Assembly (NCBI GenBank): GCA_022843175.1
Contig: JALHOE010000013.1
Coordinates: forward strand, 1 to 64,000
Origin: Deltaproteobacteria bacterium
Lineage (GTDB): Bacteria; Myxococcota_A; Polyangia; Polyangiales; JADJMO01
Length of the DNA: 64,000 nucleotides
Reading direction: 5' to 3'
Each line of letters starts with the position of its first letter. Position 1 is the stretch's first letter. This document shows positions 17,473 through 26,852 of this stretch, piece by piece. A program made the translations under genes and the position numbers. The notes beneath the pieces were generated by a model, which did no database searches, was not told where the DNA came from, and saw nothing but the letters and a program-made list of their open reading frames with translations.

Positions 17473-18296
17473 CACTTCGCTCCCTCGAGATCCTTGATCG
17501 CCTTGTCGAGTGCCTCGGCCACGGGCTTGCTGCCGTTCGGCGGCCACGCCTTTTTGACGCCCTCGAGGAACTCGCGCGCCTTGGCCGACGCCAGCTCGCG
17601 GACCTGGGTGATGACCTTCTTCTTGTGATCGTCGGGCACGTCCTTGCGCGCGAGGACCTGCTGCAGCCCGCTGAAGATGACGTCGAGCGGCTTGCTCTTC
17701 ATGCGGTTGAGGAGCTGGTCGCACTCGCCACCGGCCGGCGCGCAGAGCATGCCGACCGAGACCGCGGCCTCGTTCACGCCCTTGTCGAGCGCGACGATCA
17801 GGTCGGGCACCGCGTCGGTCGCCTTCACGTCGCCGAGCAGCGTGGCCGCCGTGGCGTGGACGCGCGGATCGACGTCGCCGAGGGCGGCGCGGATGCTCTT
17901 GGTGGCGGCAGGCCCCTTGGCTGCGCCGAGGCACTTGAGCGCCGCGATGCGGACCTCGGCGTCGCGGTGAACCATGTAGATCTCGCAGCCCGGCACGCCG
18001 GCCTGGTCCTCGAGATCGGCGAGCGTCTCGAGCGCCTTCTTGAGCAGCTCGCGCGGCAGCCCCTTCTCGAGGCGCGCGACGACGTCCTTGGTGGCCTGGC
18101 GTCCGCCGCCGTCTTTGCCGGCCATGCGGATGTTGACCAGCGCGGTCTCGATGCGCGCGGGCTCCGAGCTCTCGAGGGACGCCTTCGCCTCCTTGAGATC
18201 CAGCTTCGTGGCCGGCGCCTTCTTGGCTTGCCCCATCGCAATCGCGGCGCTGAGCACGCCGATCGCGATCGTCCCCCCCGACACCATCTTCTTCAT
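17472..18296 (-). CDS. Exported HEAT-repeat protein
   Basis: 274 aa with a signal peptide (hydrophobic residues about 6-21, ending AIAMGQA). The rest is a series of helical pairs with HEAT-repeat character, for example DAEVRIAALKCLGAAKG and DPRVHATAATLLGDVKATDA, typical of HEAT/PBS-lyase-like scaffolds that bind other proteins. No catalytic residues stand out. Its stop overlaps the start of the propeller lipoprotein (TGATG), a common sign of translational coupling, so the two products likely form a complex in the periplasm. The promoter should lie in the 183-bp gap upstream, shared with the divergent beta-helix lipoprotein. Confidence 0.85.
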   Translation of the reverse strand: MKKMVSGGTIAIGVLSAAIAMGQAKKAPATKLDLKEAKASLESSEPARIETALVNIRMAGKDGGGRQATKDVVARLEKGLPRELLKKALETLADLEDQAGVPGCEIYMVHRDAEVRIAALKCLGAAKGPAATKSIRAALGDVDPRVHATAATLLGDVKATDAVPDLIVALDKGVNEAAVSVGMLCAPAGGECDQLLNRMKSKPLDVIFSGLQQVLARKDVPDDHKKKVITQVRELASAKAREFLEGVKKAWPPNGSKPVAEALDKAIKDLEGAK

Positions 18297-18479
18297 GGCG
18301 GCGGGGTGTACGACCAGGTAAGCGGCGGGTCAAATGGCCGGCCGTCCGAAGGCCGCATCGTCTGCGCAGCGTCAGGCCGCCACCGCGACACCGCAGTCGC
18401 GGCGAGACCGTCGCCGCTCGACAAATTCGGCCGGTCTGTAGCTTGCTGTAAAGATGTCATCCTTCCAGAAGGTGGCTCG

Positions 18480-20000
18480 ATGAAACGCGCGCACTTGGGG
18501 CTCTTGGTCGGTCTAATCGCGGTTGGCTGCTCGTCCTCCTCGTTCGAGGTCGCTTCTCCGCCGGGTGAGGACACGGGGGAGGTCGACACGGGGAGCGTCG
18601 CCCTCGACAGCGACCTCCCGGTCGATTCGTCGAGCGAGACCGAGGGACCGGACACCTCCATCGTCGACAGCGGCGCGGCGGACTCGTTCGTGCCGGTCGA
18701 TTCGACGATGCCGGACACGCGACCGCCGGACACCGGCACCATGCCCGACACCACGGTCGTCGACACCGGCACCGTCCCGATCGACAGCGGCACGATCGAC
18801 AGTGGCACGATCGACAGCGCCACGATCGACAGCGCCCCGATCGACAGCGGCACGATCGACAGCGGCACCCCCGACACAATCGTCGCCATCGACACCGCGC
18901 CCCCGCTCTGCCCCGTGCTGACGAGCGCGCTCACCGAGGTGTGGGTCGACGCGGCGTCGCCGCACGCAACGCCGAACGGCACCTCCACCTGCCCGTTCAA
19001 GACGATTCAGCAGGCGGTGGCGTACGTGAACACGCTGCCCGTGGCTGCGCGCACCATCCGCGTGCGCGCCGGCACCTACAACGAGGTCGGCGCCGTGCTG
19101 CTCCCGACGCTGACCACGCTCACCGGCGCCGGCATCGGCGCCACCACGATCCTCGGCGGCGGCGCGTGCATGGGCATCGGCAACTGCATCGTTCGCGTCG
19201 CCGGCGGCGCCATTCTCGAGCAGGTCACGGTCGACGCCTCGCCCACGGCCAAGCACGCGATCGTCACCGGCGGCACCGATCCCGGCGGCTTCCCAATCCT
19301 CCGCAACCTCAAGGCCACGGGCGCCGTGGGCGACGGCAACGCGGGGATCCTCACCTCGTCGGGCTCGCTCATCGGCCCGAACGTCGAGTCGTCGGGCAAC
19401 AAGCTCGGCCTCGTCGTGTGGGGCAGCCAGAAGACGACGATCAGCGGCGGCGGCAACGTGTTCGACAACAACACGCTCCACGGCATCAACCACGAGGGCG
19501 TCGGCGTCCTCTCGTTCAAGGGTGGCGGCAGAGCCAGCGGCAACGGCCAGGACGGCATCAAGTTCGGCGAGGCCACGTCGACGGTGGCGCCGTTCCACGA
19601 GGTGTGGGGCGTCATCATCAAGAACAACGGCGGCGCCGGCATCCGCTTCCTCGCCAACGCCGGGGGCGAGGTCCGCAACTCGAGCTTCCTCGGCAACAAC
19701 TGGGGCATCCTCGCGCGCTACGGCGCGAGCAACACGTTCGACTTCGGCAACGCGACGGCGAGCGGCAACAACTCGTTCGCGGTCGGCACCGCGGCAAACA
19801 AGATCGCCGGCGTGTGCGTCGCCAACACGCCGGGCACCGCCACGCCCATCGTCGGCAACAAGTTCTCGGCCTGTCCGGTGACCCCGCGGCCGTGCACCGA
19901 GGTCAGCCGCGACGCCGAGTGCGAGACGGTCTCCACGTACAGCGACGTCTGGTACCTCGGCACCTCCGCGCCCGACGCGAGCTCCTGCTCCCCCCCCTAG
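18480..20000 (+). CDS. Stalked surface lipoprotein with beta-helix (DUF1565-like) domain
   Basis: 506 aa from the ATG at 18480, which opens a lipoprotein signal (RAHLGLLVGLIAVGC). Residues 25-145 are an Asp/Thr/Ser-rich low-complexity stalk containing six tandem IDSGT-type pentapeptides. Residues about 150-440 form a right-handed parallel beta-helix: VWVDAASPHATPNGTSTCPF followed by KTIQQAVAYVN and VRAGTYNE match the DUF1565 start, and asparagine- and glycine-rich coils follow. The C-terminal 45 residues contain several cysteines. Such proteins are likely displayed on the outer membrane and may bind or cleave polysaccharide, though no catalytic site is evident. It converges on the transpeptidase gene. 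Confidence 0.85.
   Translation: MKRAHLGLLVGLIAVGCSSSSFEVASPPGEDTGEVDTGSVALDSDLPVDSSSETEGPDTSIVDSGAADSFVPVDSTMPDTRPPDTGTMPDTTVVDTGTVPIDSGTIDSGTIDSATIDSAPIDSGTIDSGTPDTIVAIDTAPPLCPVLTSALTEVWVDAASPHATPNGTSTCPFKTIQQAVAYVNTLPVAARTIRVRAGTYNEVGAVLLPTLTTLTGAGIGATTILGGGACMGIGNCIVRVAGGAILEQVTVDASPTAKHAIVTGGTDPGGFPILRNLKATGAVGDGNAGILTSSGSLIGPNVESSGNKLGLVVWGSQKTTISGGGNVFDNNTLHGINHEGVGVLSFKGGGRASGNGQDGIKFGEATSTVAPFHEVWGVIIKNNGGAGIRFLANAGGEVRNSSFLGNNWGILARYGASNTFDFGNATASGNNSFAVGTAANKIAGVCVANTPGTATPIVGNKFSACPVTPRPCTEVSRDAECETVSTYSDVWYLGTSAPDASSCSPP
18780..18869 (+). repeat. In-frame 15-bp tandem repeat in lipoprotein stalk
   Basis: Six units of 15 bp (consensus ATCGACAGCGGCACG) encode IDSGT, IDSGT, IDSAT, IDSAP, IDSGT and IDSGT. 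Units 1, 5 and 6 are nearly identical in DNA, so length variation by slippage or recombination is likely between strains. It forms part of the stalk linking the lipid anchor to the beta-helix. Confidence 0.9.
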
Positions 20001-20080
20001 CCCCGCGCGTCAGCGAGCGCCTCCGCCAGGCGCGCGCGTCAGCAAGCACCTCCGCCAGGCGCGCGCGTCAGCGAGCGCCT
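20001..20080. repeat. Convergent-junction repeats (family A, three tandem copies)
   Basis: Three copies in direct orientation with a 29-bp period: a truncated one at 20001-20022 and full 24-bp ones at 20028-20051 (two substitutions, AGCAAGCACC) and 20057-20080. They are separated by CCGCC. The array starts immediately after the stop codon of the beta-helix lipoprotein and ends 17 bases before the stop codon of the convergent transpeptidase gene. Unlike most other junctions, all copies point the same way. The loop is GTCA in each. Confidence 0.88.
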
Positions 20081-20097
20081 CACGCCGTCGAGCGCAC

Positions 20098-21564
20098 TCA
20101 GTCGAGCGCCGGCATATTCACGCCCGCCGCCCCATTCTGCGCGAAGTACGCCTGGAGCACCTCGCGCGCGACGACGTTGGCCTTCACCTTCCACACCGGG
20201 TCGTTCACCACGAGCGTGGCGATCGCGACCTTCGGGTTCTTGATCGGCGCGAAGCCCACGAACCACGTGTAGAGCTTCACCGGCTGCGGGTTGTTGAGCG
20301 TGCCGGTCTTGCCGGCGACCTCGATCCCGGGGAGGAACGCCTTGCCCTTGGCGTCGTGGAACGCCTTGTAGGACGTGCCCTGCGCGACGGTCTCGCTCAT
20401 CATCTTCTCGAGCGCGCTCGCGGTCGCCGGCTCGATCGCCTTGCGGAGCTGCGACGGCCCACTCGTCTTGTAGATGACCGTGCTGCCATCCATGACATCG
20501 TTCACGAGAAAGGGCTTCATCATCACGCCACCGTTGGCGACGGTGGCGGCGAGGAGCGCGCCGTGCAGCGGCGAGAGCGTGGTGTTCCAGAAGCCGGCCG
20601 CGGTGCGGGCGAAGCCGAGCGTGTCGGTCGGGAGATCGATCTTCGAGACCGTCACCGGCACGTCGAACGGGATTGGCGCGCCATAACCGAGCTGGCTGGC
20701 GATCGCGTAGAGGTCGGCGCCGTTGAGCTTCTTGGCCGCGAGGCGCGCGAAGATGGTGTTGATCGAGCGGCCCATGGCCTGCGCGAGCGTCGCGCACCAC
20801 GAGTCTTTCTTCGGATCCTCTTTGAGGTCTGCGGCGGTCACCTTCTGCTCGCCGCCCGAGTAGCAGGTCTTGAGCTCGGGGCTCACGCCGGCGATCTGCA
20901 CGAGCGCGGCGCCGGTCACCACCTTGAACACGCTCGCCGACGGCGCGAACGCGTCGACGTTGAGGTCCTTGGTGGCGCCGCTCTGATCGCGCGACGCGTA
21001 CGCGAGCACCTTGCCGGTCGAGGGCTCGAGCACCACCACCGCGGCCTGCGGGAGCTTGTGCTTGCCGAGGACCCTGTTGACGAACAGCTGGAGCTTCGGA
21101 TCGAACGTCAGGTGCGCGACGCGACTGCCGCCCGCGGAGGCGACCGCCCCATTGTCGTCGATCGCGACCGAGCGGAGATCGAGCTGGGAGAGCGGCGCGG
21201 GCGGCGCGAGCGGCTTCGGCTCGTTCGACTTGGGCGCGGCCGGCGCGGCGACGCTGCTGGACGGGGCCACCGCCGGCGCACCGTGCGAGCGGAGCGCGGC
21301 CGGCGCGATCACCCCGACGAGCGACACGCCCACGAGGATCGACGCCGCACGCCGGGGCCGGGCGCGCACTGCCTCCCGGAGCGCCGCCGCCTGCGCTGCG
21401 ATCCCCGCGGACATCGAGGCTCGAACGCGCGAGAGGGCAGCAGCCATCCCTCGCTTCCGCGTCCTCTCGGAGACTGAACTTCCCCCGCTGGTCACCGAGA
21501 GGCCCGAGGGCGTGTCCTCGCCCACGGCCCGCTCCAGCCCCAGCTCCTGGTCCTCGGGTCGCAT
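20098..21564 (-). CDS. Penicillin-binding protein, monofunctional transpeptidase
   Basis: 488 aa. An N-terminal cytoplasmic region of about 72 residues is followed by a transmembrane helix (about 73-92) and a Pro/Ala linker. The penicillin-binding transpeptidase domain covers about 155-480 with all three motifs: SVFK (S211, K214), SIN (267-269) and KTG (419-421). It should cross-link peptidoglycan in the periplasm and bind beta-lactams. The dimerisation (pedestal) domain usual in class B PBPs is missing, and no glycosyltransferase domain is present. The ATG at 21564 is kept, but M40 is a possible alternative start. It is divergent from dnaK; no division or elongation genes lie nearby. Confidence 0.9.
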   Translation of the reverse strand: MRPEDQELGLERAVGEDTPSGLSVTSGGSSVSERTRKRGMAAALSRVRASMSAGIAAQAAALREAVRARPRRAASILVGVSLVGVIAPAALRSHGAPAVAPSSSVAAPAAPKSNEPKPLAPPAPLSQLDLRSVAIDDNGAVASAGGSRVAHLTFDPKLQLFVNRVLGKHKLPQAAVVVLEPSTGKVLAYASRDQSGATKDLNVDAFAPSASVFKVVTGAALVQIAGVSPELKTCYSGGEQKVTAADLKEDPKKDSWCATLAQAMGRSINTIFARLAAKKLNGADLYAIASQLGYGAPIPFDVPVTVSKIDLPTDTLGFARTAAGFWNTTLSPLHGALLAATVANGGVMMKPFLVNDVMDGSTVIYKTSGPSQLRKAIEPATASALEKMMSETVAQGTSYKAFHDAKGKAFLPGIEVAGKTGTLNNPQPVKLYTWFVGFAPIKNPKVAIATLVVNDPVWKVKANVVAREVLQAYFAQNGAAGVNMPALD

Positions 21565-21624
21565 TGGGAGAATCGGCTAACGGAGGGGAAGGCCCTCGGC
21601 CAACTTTCGCGAACGTCCGGGGTG

Positions 21625-21652
21625 TTGACCGCCAGGGCGACGTGCTTAGGTT
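21625..21652 (+). promoter_or_regulatory. Candidate sigma-70-type promoter of dnaK
   Basis: TTGACC at 21625-21630 and TAGGTT at 21647-21652 are separated by 16 bp, about 105 bases before the dnaK start. The -35 match is good and the -10 match is fair. No CIRCE element (TTAGCACTC and its complement) and no convincing sigma-32 promoter was seen in the 194-bp gap. Confidence 0.35.
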
Positions 21653-21758
21653 GGCCTGGAAATTGAGGGGTTCGGGTCGCAGGGCTCGACTCCCGCAGCA
21701 CAGGAGTAGTACGGCTCCGCTCCACTAGAGCGGCGACCGCCTCGGAGGATTTACGGTC

Positions 21759-23681
<1,923 letters not shown>

Positions 23682-23691
23682 CACGACGGAG

Positions 23692-23757
23692 CCGCGGGCG
23701 TAGGCCCGCGGTTGCGCCAACGAGGCCTCGGACCCCAAGTCCGGGGCCTTCGTGTTT
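23692..23757 (+). terminator. Terminator hairpins after dnaK
   Basis: Two hairpins follow the dnaK stop. The first, 23692-23711, is a perfect 8-bp stem (CCGCGGGC/GCCCGCGG) around GTAG. The second, 23720-23753, is a 14-bp stem with one bulge (ACGAGGCCTCGGAC against GTCCGGGGCCTTCGT) and is followed by GTTTG. T-tracts are weak, as is usual at this GC content. Confidence 0.6.
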
Positions 23758-23857
23758 GCTTCGCTCTGGGCCAGCGACGACACGATTCGTCGTGCGGGCC
23801 CACGCGCGCCGACGCCGAGCCCTCACCACCGACCGCCACCGGCCAGGGTACCGGCCC

Positions 23858-23997
23858 AAATTCCGATCTACTCGCTATACGCGTTAGATGCGGACGTGGG
23901 GCGCGGCCGCCGAGAGGGGGAGAGGGGCGGCCCCCGGAGCCGCGTGCGGGTACGTGCTCGATCCGAACTAACGCAAATAGCGAGTAGATCGGAATTT
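23858..23997. repeat. 140-bp palindromic element between dnaK and aldo/keto reductase
   Basis: Perfect 21-bp inverted repeats at 23858-23878 (AAATTCCGATCTACTCG...) and 23977-23997 enclose about 98 bases. Allowing two mismatches, the arms extend to 30 bp (to 23887 and from 23968). The arms are much richer in A+T than the surrounding DNA, while the loop is GC-rich with a purine run (GAGAGGGGGAGAGGGGCGG). It occupies a convergent gap that has no copy of the family A/B repeat. The rest of this 383-bp gap holds no gene I can support. It could be a MITE-like remnant or a long terminator hairpin. Confidence 0.8.
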
Positions 23998-24064
23998 GGA
24001 ACGGGCACAGCCCGGGCGGGCGGCGTGCGGTGGAGGCGGCGGTCGGCCAGCGCGTGGTGACGAC

Positions 24065-25042
24065 TCAGGTCGTGTGCGAGCTCAACCGATCGAGCTCCGC
24101 GCGCTCTTCGGCCGTGAGCGAGACGTCCGCCGCGCCGAGGGCGTCGTGCAGCTGCTCGACGGTGTTGGCGCCGACGATCGCCGAGGTGATCGCGGGCGCG
24201 TTCATCACCCACGAGAGCGCCACCCGGGTGACCGACGCGCCCTTCTGCGCCGCGAGGGCGGCGATGCGCTCGAGCAGATCGAAGTTGCGCGCGTCGGCCA
24301 TGTAGCCGGCGATCCGGCGGCTGCCCTCGCCGCGGCTGCCGGGGGGCGCCGCGCTGCCGCGGTGGTACTTGCCGGTGAGGAACCCGCCGGCCAGCGGCGA
24401 GTAGGGGATGACGCCGATCGACTCCGCGAGGCAGGTCGCGCGCACCTCGCGCTCGAAGCCGCCGCGCTCCACGAGGTTGTAGTGCGGCTGCACGCACTCG
24501 TAGCGGTGCACGCCGAGGGCGCGCGCCACGTCGAGCGACTCGCGGAGCTGCGCGTTGCTGAAGTTGGAGTTGCCGAGCGCGCGGACCTTGCCGCTCTGGA
24601 TGAGCTCTTCGTAGACGCGGAGCGTCTCTTCCTGCTTCACCGACTCGTCGAACCAGTGCGACTGGTAGAGGTCGATCCGGTCGGTCTGCAGGCGGCGGAG
24701 GCTGCCCTCGATCGACTTGAGGATGTGGGCGCGCGACAGACCCTGGTCGGACTCGTCGTCGCTCATCTGGCCGCGGACCTTGGTCGCGAGGACGATCTTG
24801 TCACGACGAGAGCGGTCCTCGGCGAGCCAGCGGCCGACGATCTCCTCGGTCTTGCCGGCGTAGGAGTCGCTCGACCAGCGGCTGTAGATGTCCGCGGTGT
24901 CGAAGAAGTCGATCCCTCCGTCGAGCGCCGCGCTCATGATGCGAAACGACGGCTCCTCGGCCGCCGTCCACCCGAACGTCATCGTTCCGAGGCAGAGGAC
25001 CGAGACGTCGATGCCCGTCCTTCCGAGCGCGCGGTGTTGCAT
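24065..25042 (-). CDS. Aldo/keto reductase
   Basis: 325 aa from the ATG at 25042, which gives the usual N-terminus (QHRALGRTGIDVSVLCLGTMTFG). Family features in order: DTADIYSRW with the catalytic Asp and Tyr (about residues 54-62), LATKVRG with the Lys, LYQSHWFD with the His, and near the C-terminus SAIVGANTVEQL, which binds the NADP 2'-phosphate. These are soluble NADPH-dependent carbonyl reductases in a TIM barrel, of the YajO/Tas-like group. The physiological substrate is unknown. Only 25 bases separate its start from the divergent barrel-protein start, so the two promoters must overlap the opposite coding regions. Confidence 0.92.
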   Translation of the reverse strand: MQHRALGRTGIDVSVLCLGTMTFGWTAAEEPSFRIMSAALDGGIDFFDTADIYSRWSSDSYAGKTEEIVGRWLAEDRSRRDKIVLATKVRGQMSDDESDQGLSRAHILKSIEGSLRRLQTDRIDLYQSHWFDESVKQEETLRVYEELIQSGKVRALGNSNFSNAQLRESLDVARALGVHRYECVQPHYNLVERGGFEREVRATCLAESIGVIPYSPLAGGFLTGKYHRGSAAPPGSRGEGSRRIAGYMADARNFDLLERIAALAAQKGASVTRVALSWVMNAPAITSAIVGANTVEQLHDALGAADVSLTAEERAELDRLSSHTT

Positions 25043-25067
25043 CAAGGCAGTGTAGTCTGGAACGCGC

Positions 25068-26837
25068 GTGCGCCTTCTTCTCGGTTCGGCGATCTTGTTG
25101 TCCGCGAGCACGGCGGTCGCCCAGCTCGCGCCGCCGAAGTCGGTGACGCACGAGTATTCGGCGTACGAGAAGGAGTCGATCCGCATCGCGCTCGCCGAGA
25201 CCGGGCGCACCCTCGAGCCCGAGCCCGAGGGCAAGGAGGTCGAGGGTTACGAGGTCGTCACGCTCGACGTGTTCGAGAAGCGCGATCCGGTGCCGAGCGT
25301 CTTCAACGTCTTCCACTGGACGTCGCACCGCTACACCATCGCCCGCGAGGTCCTCGCCAAGCCGGGCGAGAGGTATTCGAAGGTCATCGTCGACGAGACC
25401 GCGCGCAACCTCCGCAAGCTCTCGGCGCAGCTGTCGCTGGTGCTGGCGCTCCCGGTGAAGGGCAACAAGCCGGGCACCGTCCGGATCCTGCTCATCACCA
25501 AGGACGTGTGGAGCCTGCGGCTCAACTCCAACATCCGCTACACCAACAAGGGCCTCGAGCAGTTCTACCTGCAGCCGAGCGAGCAGAACGTCTTCGGCAC
25601 CCACCACGTCGCCGCGCTCGACTTCTACCTGCAGCCGCTCTCCTACGCGCTCGGCGGCTACTACAAGATCCCCTGGATCGCGGGCACCCGCACGCAGGCG
25701 AGCGCCGAGGTCGGCGTCGTCTTCAACCGCGAGTCGCGCACGAGCGAGGGCAGCTACGGCAACCTCATCCTCACCTATCCGCTGTGGTCCACCCGCACCG
25801 AGTGGTCGTGGGAGACGCGCCTGCAGTGGCGCAACGACGTCGCGCGCGTCTACCAGGGCACCGACGTCAAGGGCTTCGACCGCAGCCGCACGCAGGACGA
25901 CAACATCCCCTGGATGTACCGGCGCAAGACGCTGCTCGCGCGCGCCGAGCTGTTGCGCTCGTTCGGGTGGGCGATGAAGAACGACATCAGCGTCGGGTTT
26001 CAGGCCTTCGCGTTCAACTACTCGCCGCACGGCGATCTCTCCGCTTACGACCCGGCCGCCGTCGCCGCGTTCGAGCTCAAGGGCATGCCGCGAAGCGACC
26101 GTCGCCTCGGCCCGTACCTGCAGTGGCACACCTATAAGAACGACTACCTCCGCGTGCTCAACGTCGAGATCCTCGGGCTGCAGGAGGACTACCGGCTCGG
26201 CCACGACGTGATCGCGCGCGTCTATCCGGTCACCCGCGCGCTCGGCTCCAACCGCGACTTCCTCGGCGCGCTGCTCCGCGCGCAGTACACGGTCGGCCTG
26301 CACGACGGCATCGTCCGCGCCTCGATCGAGGGCCTTGTCGAGTCGCAGAAGGACCGCATCACCGACTCCTCGGTCGAGAGCCGGATCCGCATCGTGTCGC
26401 CGAGCACGCCGCTCGGGCGGCTGGTGTTCGACGGCGGCATCGTTCGCCGGTTCCGCAACTACCTCAACGTCCTCGACGCGATCGGCGGCGAGAACCGGCC
26501 GCGCGGCTACCCCACCCGCTACCTCATCGGTCCCAATGCGGTGGCCTACACCACCGAGCTGCGCACCAAGCCCCTCGAGATCCTCAAGACGCAGTGGGGG
26601 CTCGTGTTCTTCCACGACGCCGGGTCGGCGTACGACGGGCTCTCCGATCTGCGCATGCACCACGGCATCGGCGCCGGCGTTCGCGCGCTGTTTCCCCAGT
26701 TCGATCGCGTCGCGCTGCGGCTCGATGTGGGCGTGCCGCTCAACCGCCCGGCGGACGTGTCGCCGGTGTCGGTGATCTTCACCGTCGATCAGGCATTCTC
26801 GTTCCCCTCGATCCGCGAGAACACGACGCTCGATTGA
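25068..26837 (+). CDS. Omp85-like outer membrane beta-barrel protein
   Basis: 589 aa from a GTG that opens a signal peptide (RLLLGSAILLSASTAVA). Residues about 70-160 resemble a POTRA-like region (PGERYSKVIVDETARNLRKL, GTVRILLITKDVWSLRLN). The remainder is alternating amphipathic strands rich in Tyr, Trp and Arg, ending VSVIFTVDQAFSF, as expected for a 16-strand barrel of the BamA/TamA or surface-antigen type. A role in outer-membrane protein or lipid insertion is known for the family but not shown here. It is the first gene of an apparent four-gene operon; the kinase gene starts 15 bases after its stop. Confidence 0.8.
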   Translation: MRLLLGSAILLSASTAVAQLAPPKSVTHEYSAYEKESIRIALAETGRTLEPEPEGKEVEGYEVVTLDVFEKRDPVPSVFNVFHWTSHRYTIAREVLAKPGERYSKVIVDETARNLRKLSAQLSLVLALPVKGNKPGTVRILLITKDVWSLRLNSNIRYTNKGLEQFYLQPSEQNVFGTHHVAALDFYLQPLSYALGGYYKIPWIAGTRTQASAEVGVVFNRESRTSEGSYGNLILTYPLWSTRTEWSWETRLQWRNDVARVYQGTDVKGFDRSRTQDDNIPWMYRRKTLLARAELLRSFGWAMKNDISVGFQAFAFNYSPHGDLSAYDPAAVAAFELKGMPRSDRRLGPYLQWHTYKNDYLRVLNVEILGLQEDYRLGHDVIARVYPVTRALGSNRDFLGALLRAQYTVGLHDGIVRASIEGLVESQKDRITDSSVESRIRIVSPSTPLGRLVFDGGIVRRFRNYLNVLDAIGGENRPRGYPTRYLIGPNAVAYTTELRTKPLEILKTQWGLVFFHDAGSAYDGLSDLRMHHGIGAGVRALFPQFDRVALRLDVGVPLNRPADVSPVSVIFTVDQAFSFPSIRENTTLD

Positions 26838-26852
26838 AGTAGGCTTCGGCCC

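Noticed and set aside
20001-20080. CRISPR-like array of short direct repeats
   Set aside because: Spacers are only five bases and identical, there are no cas genes, and the same unit occurs singly at other gene ends.
21661-21720. tRNA-like stretch (GGTTCGGGTC with GC-rich arms) upstream of dnaK
   Set aside because: No cloverleaf can be drawn: there is no acceptor stem of 7 bp and the anticodon arm is missing.
23868-24497. Possible short gene reading through the palindrome after dnaK
   Set aside because: It overlaps the aldo/keto reductase out of frame, and its other part is the inverted repeat; no signal of coding.
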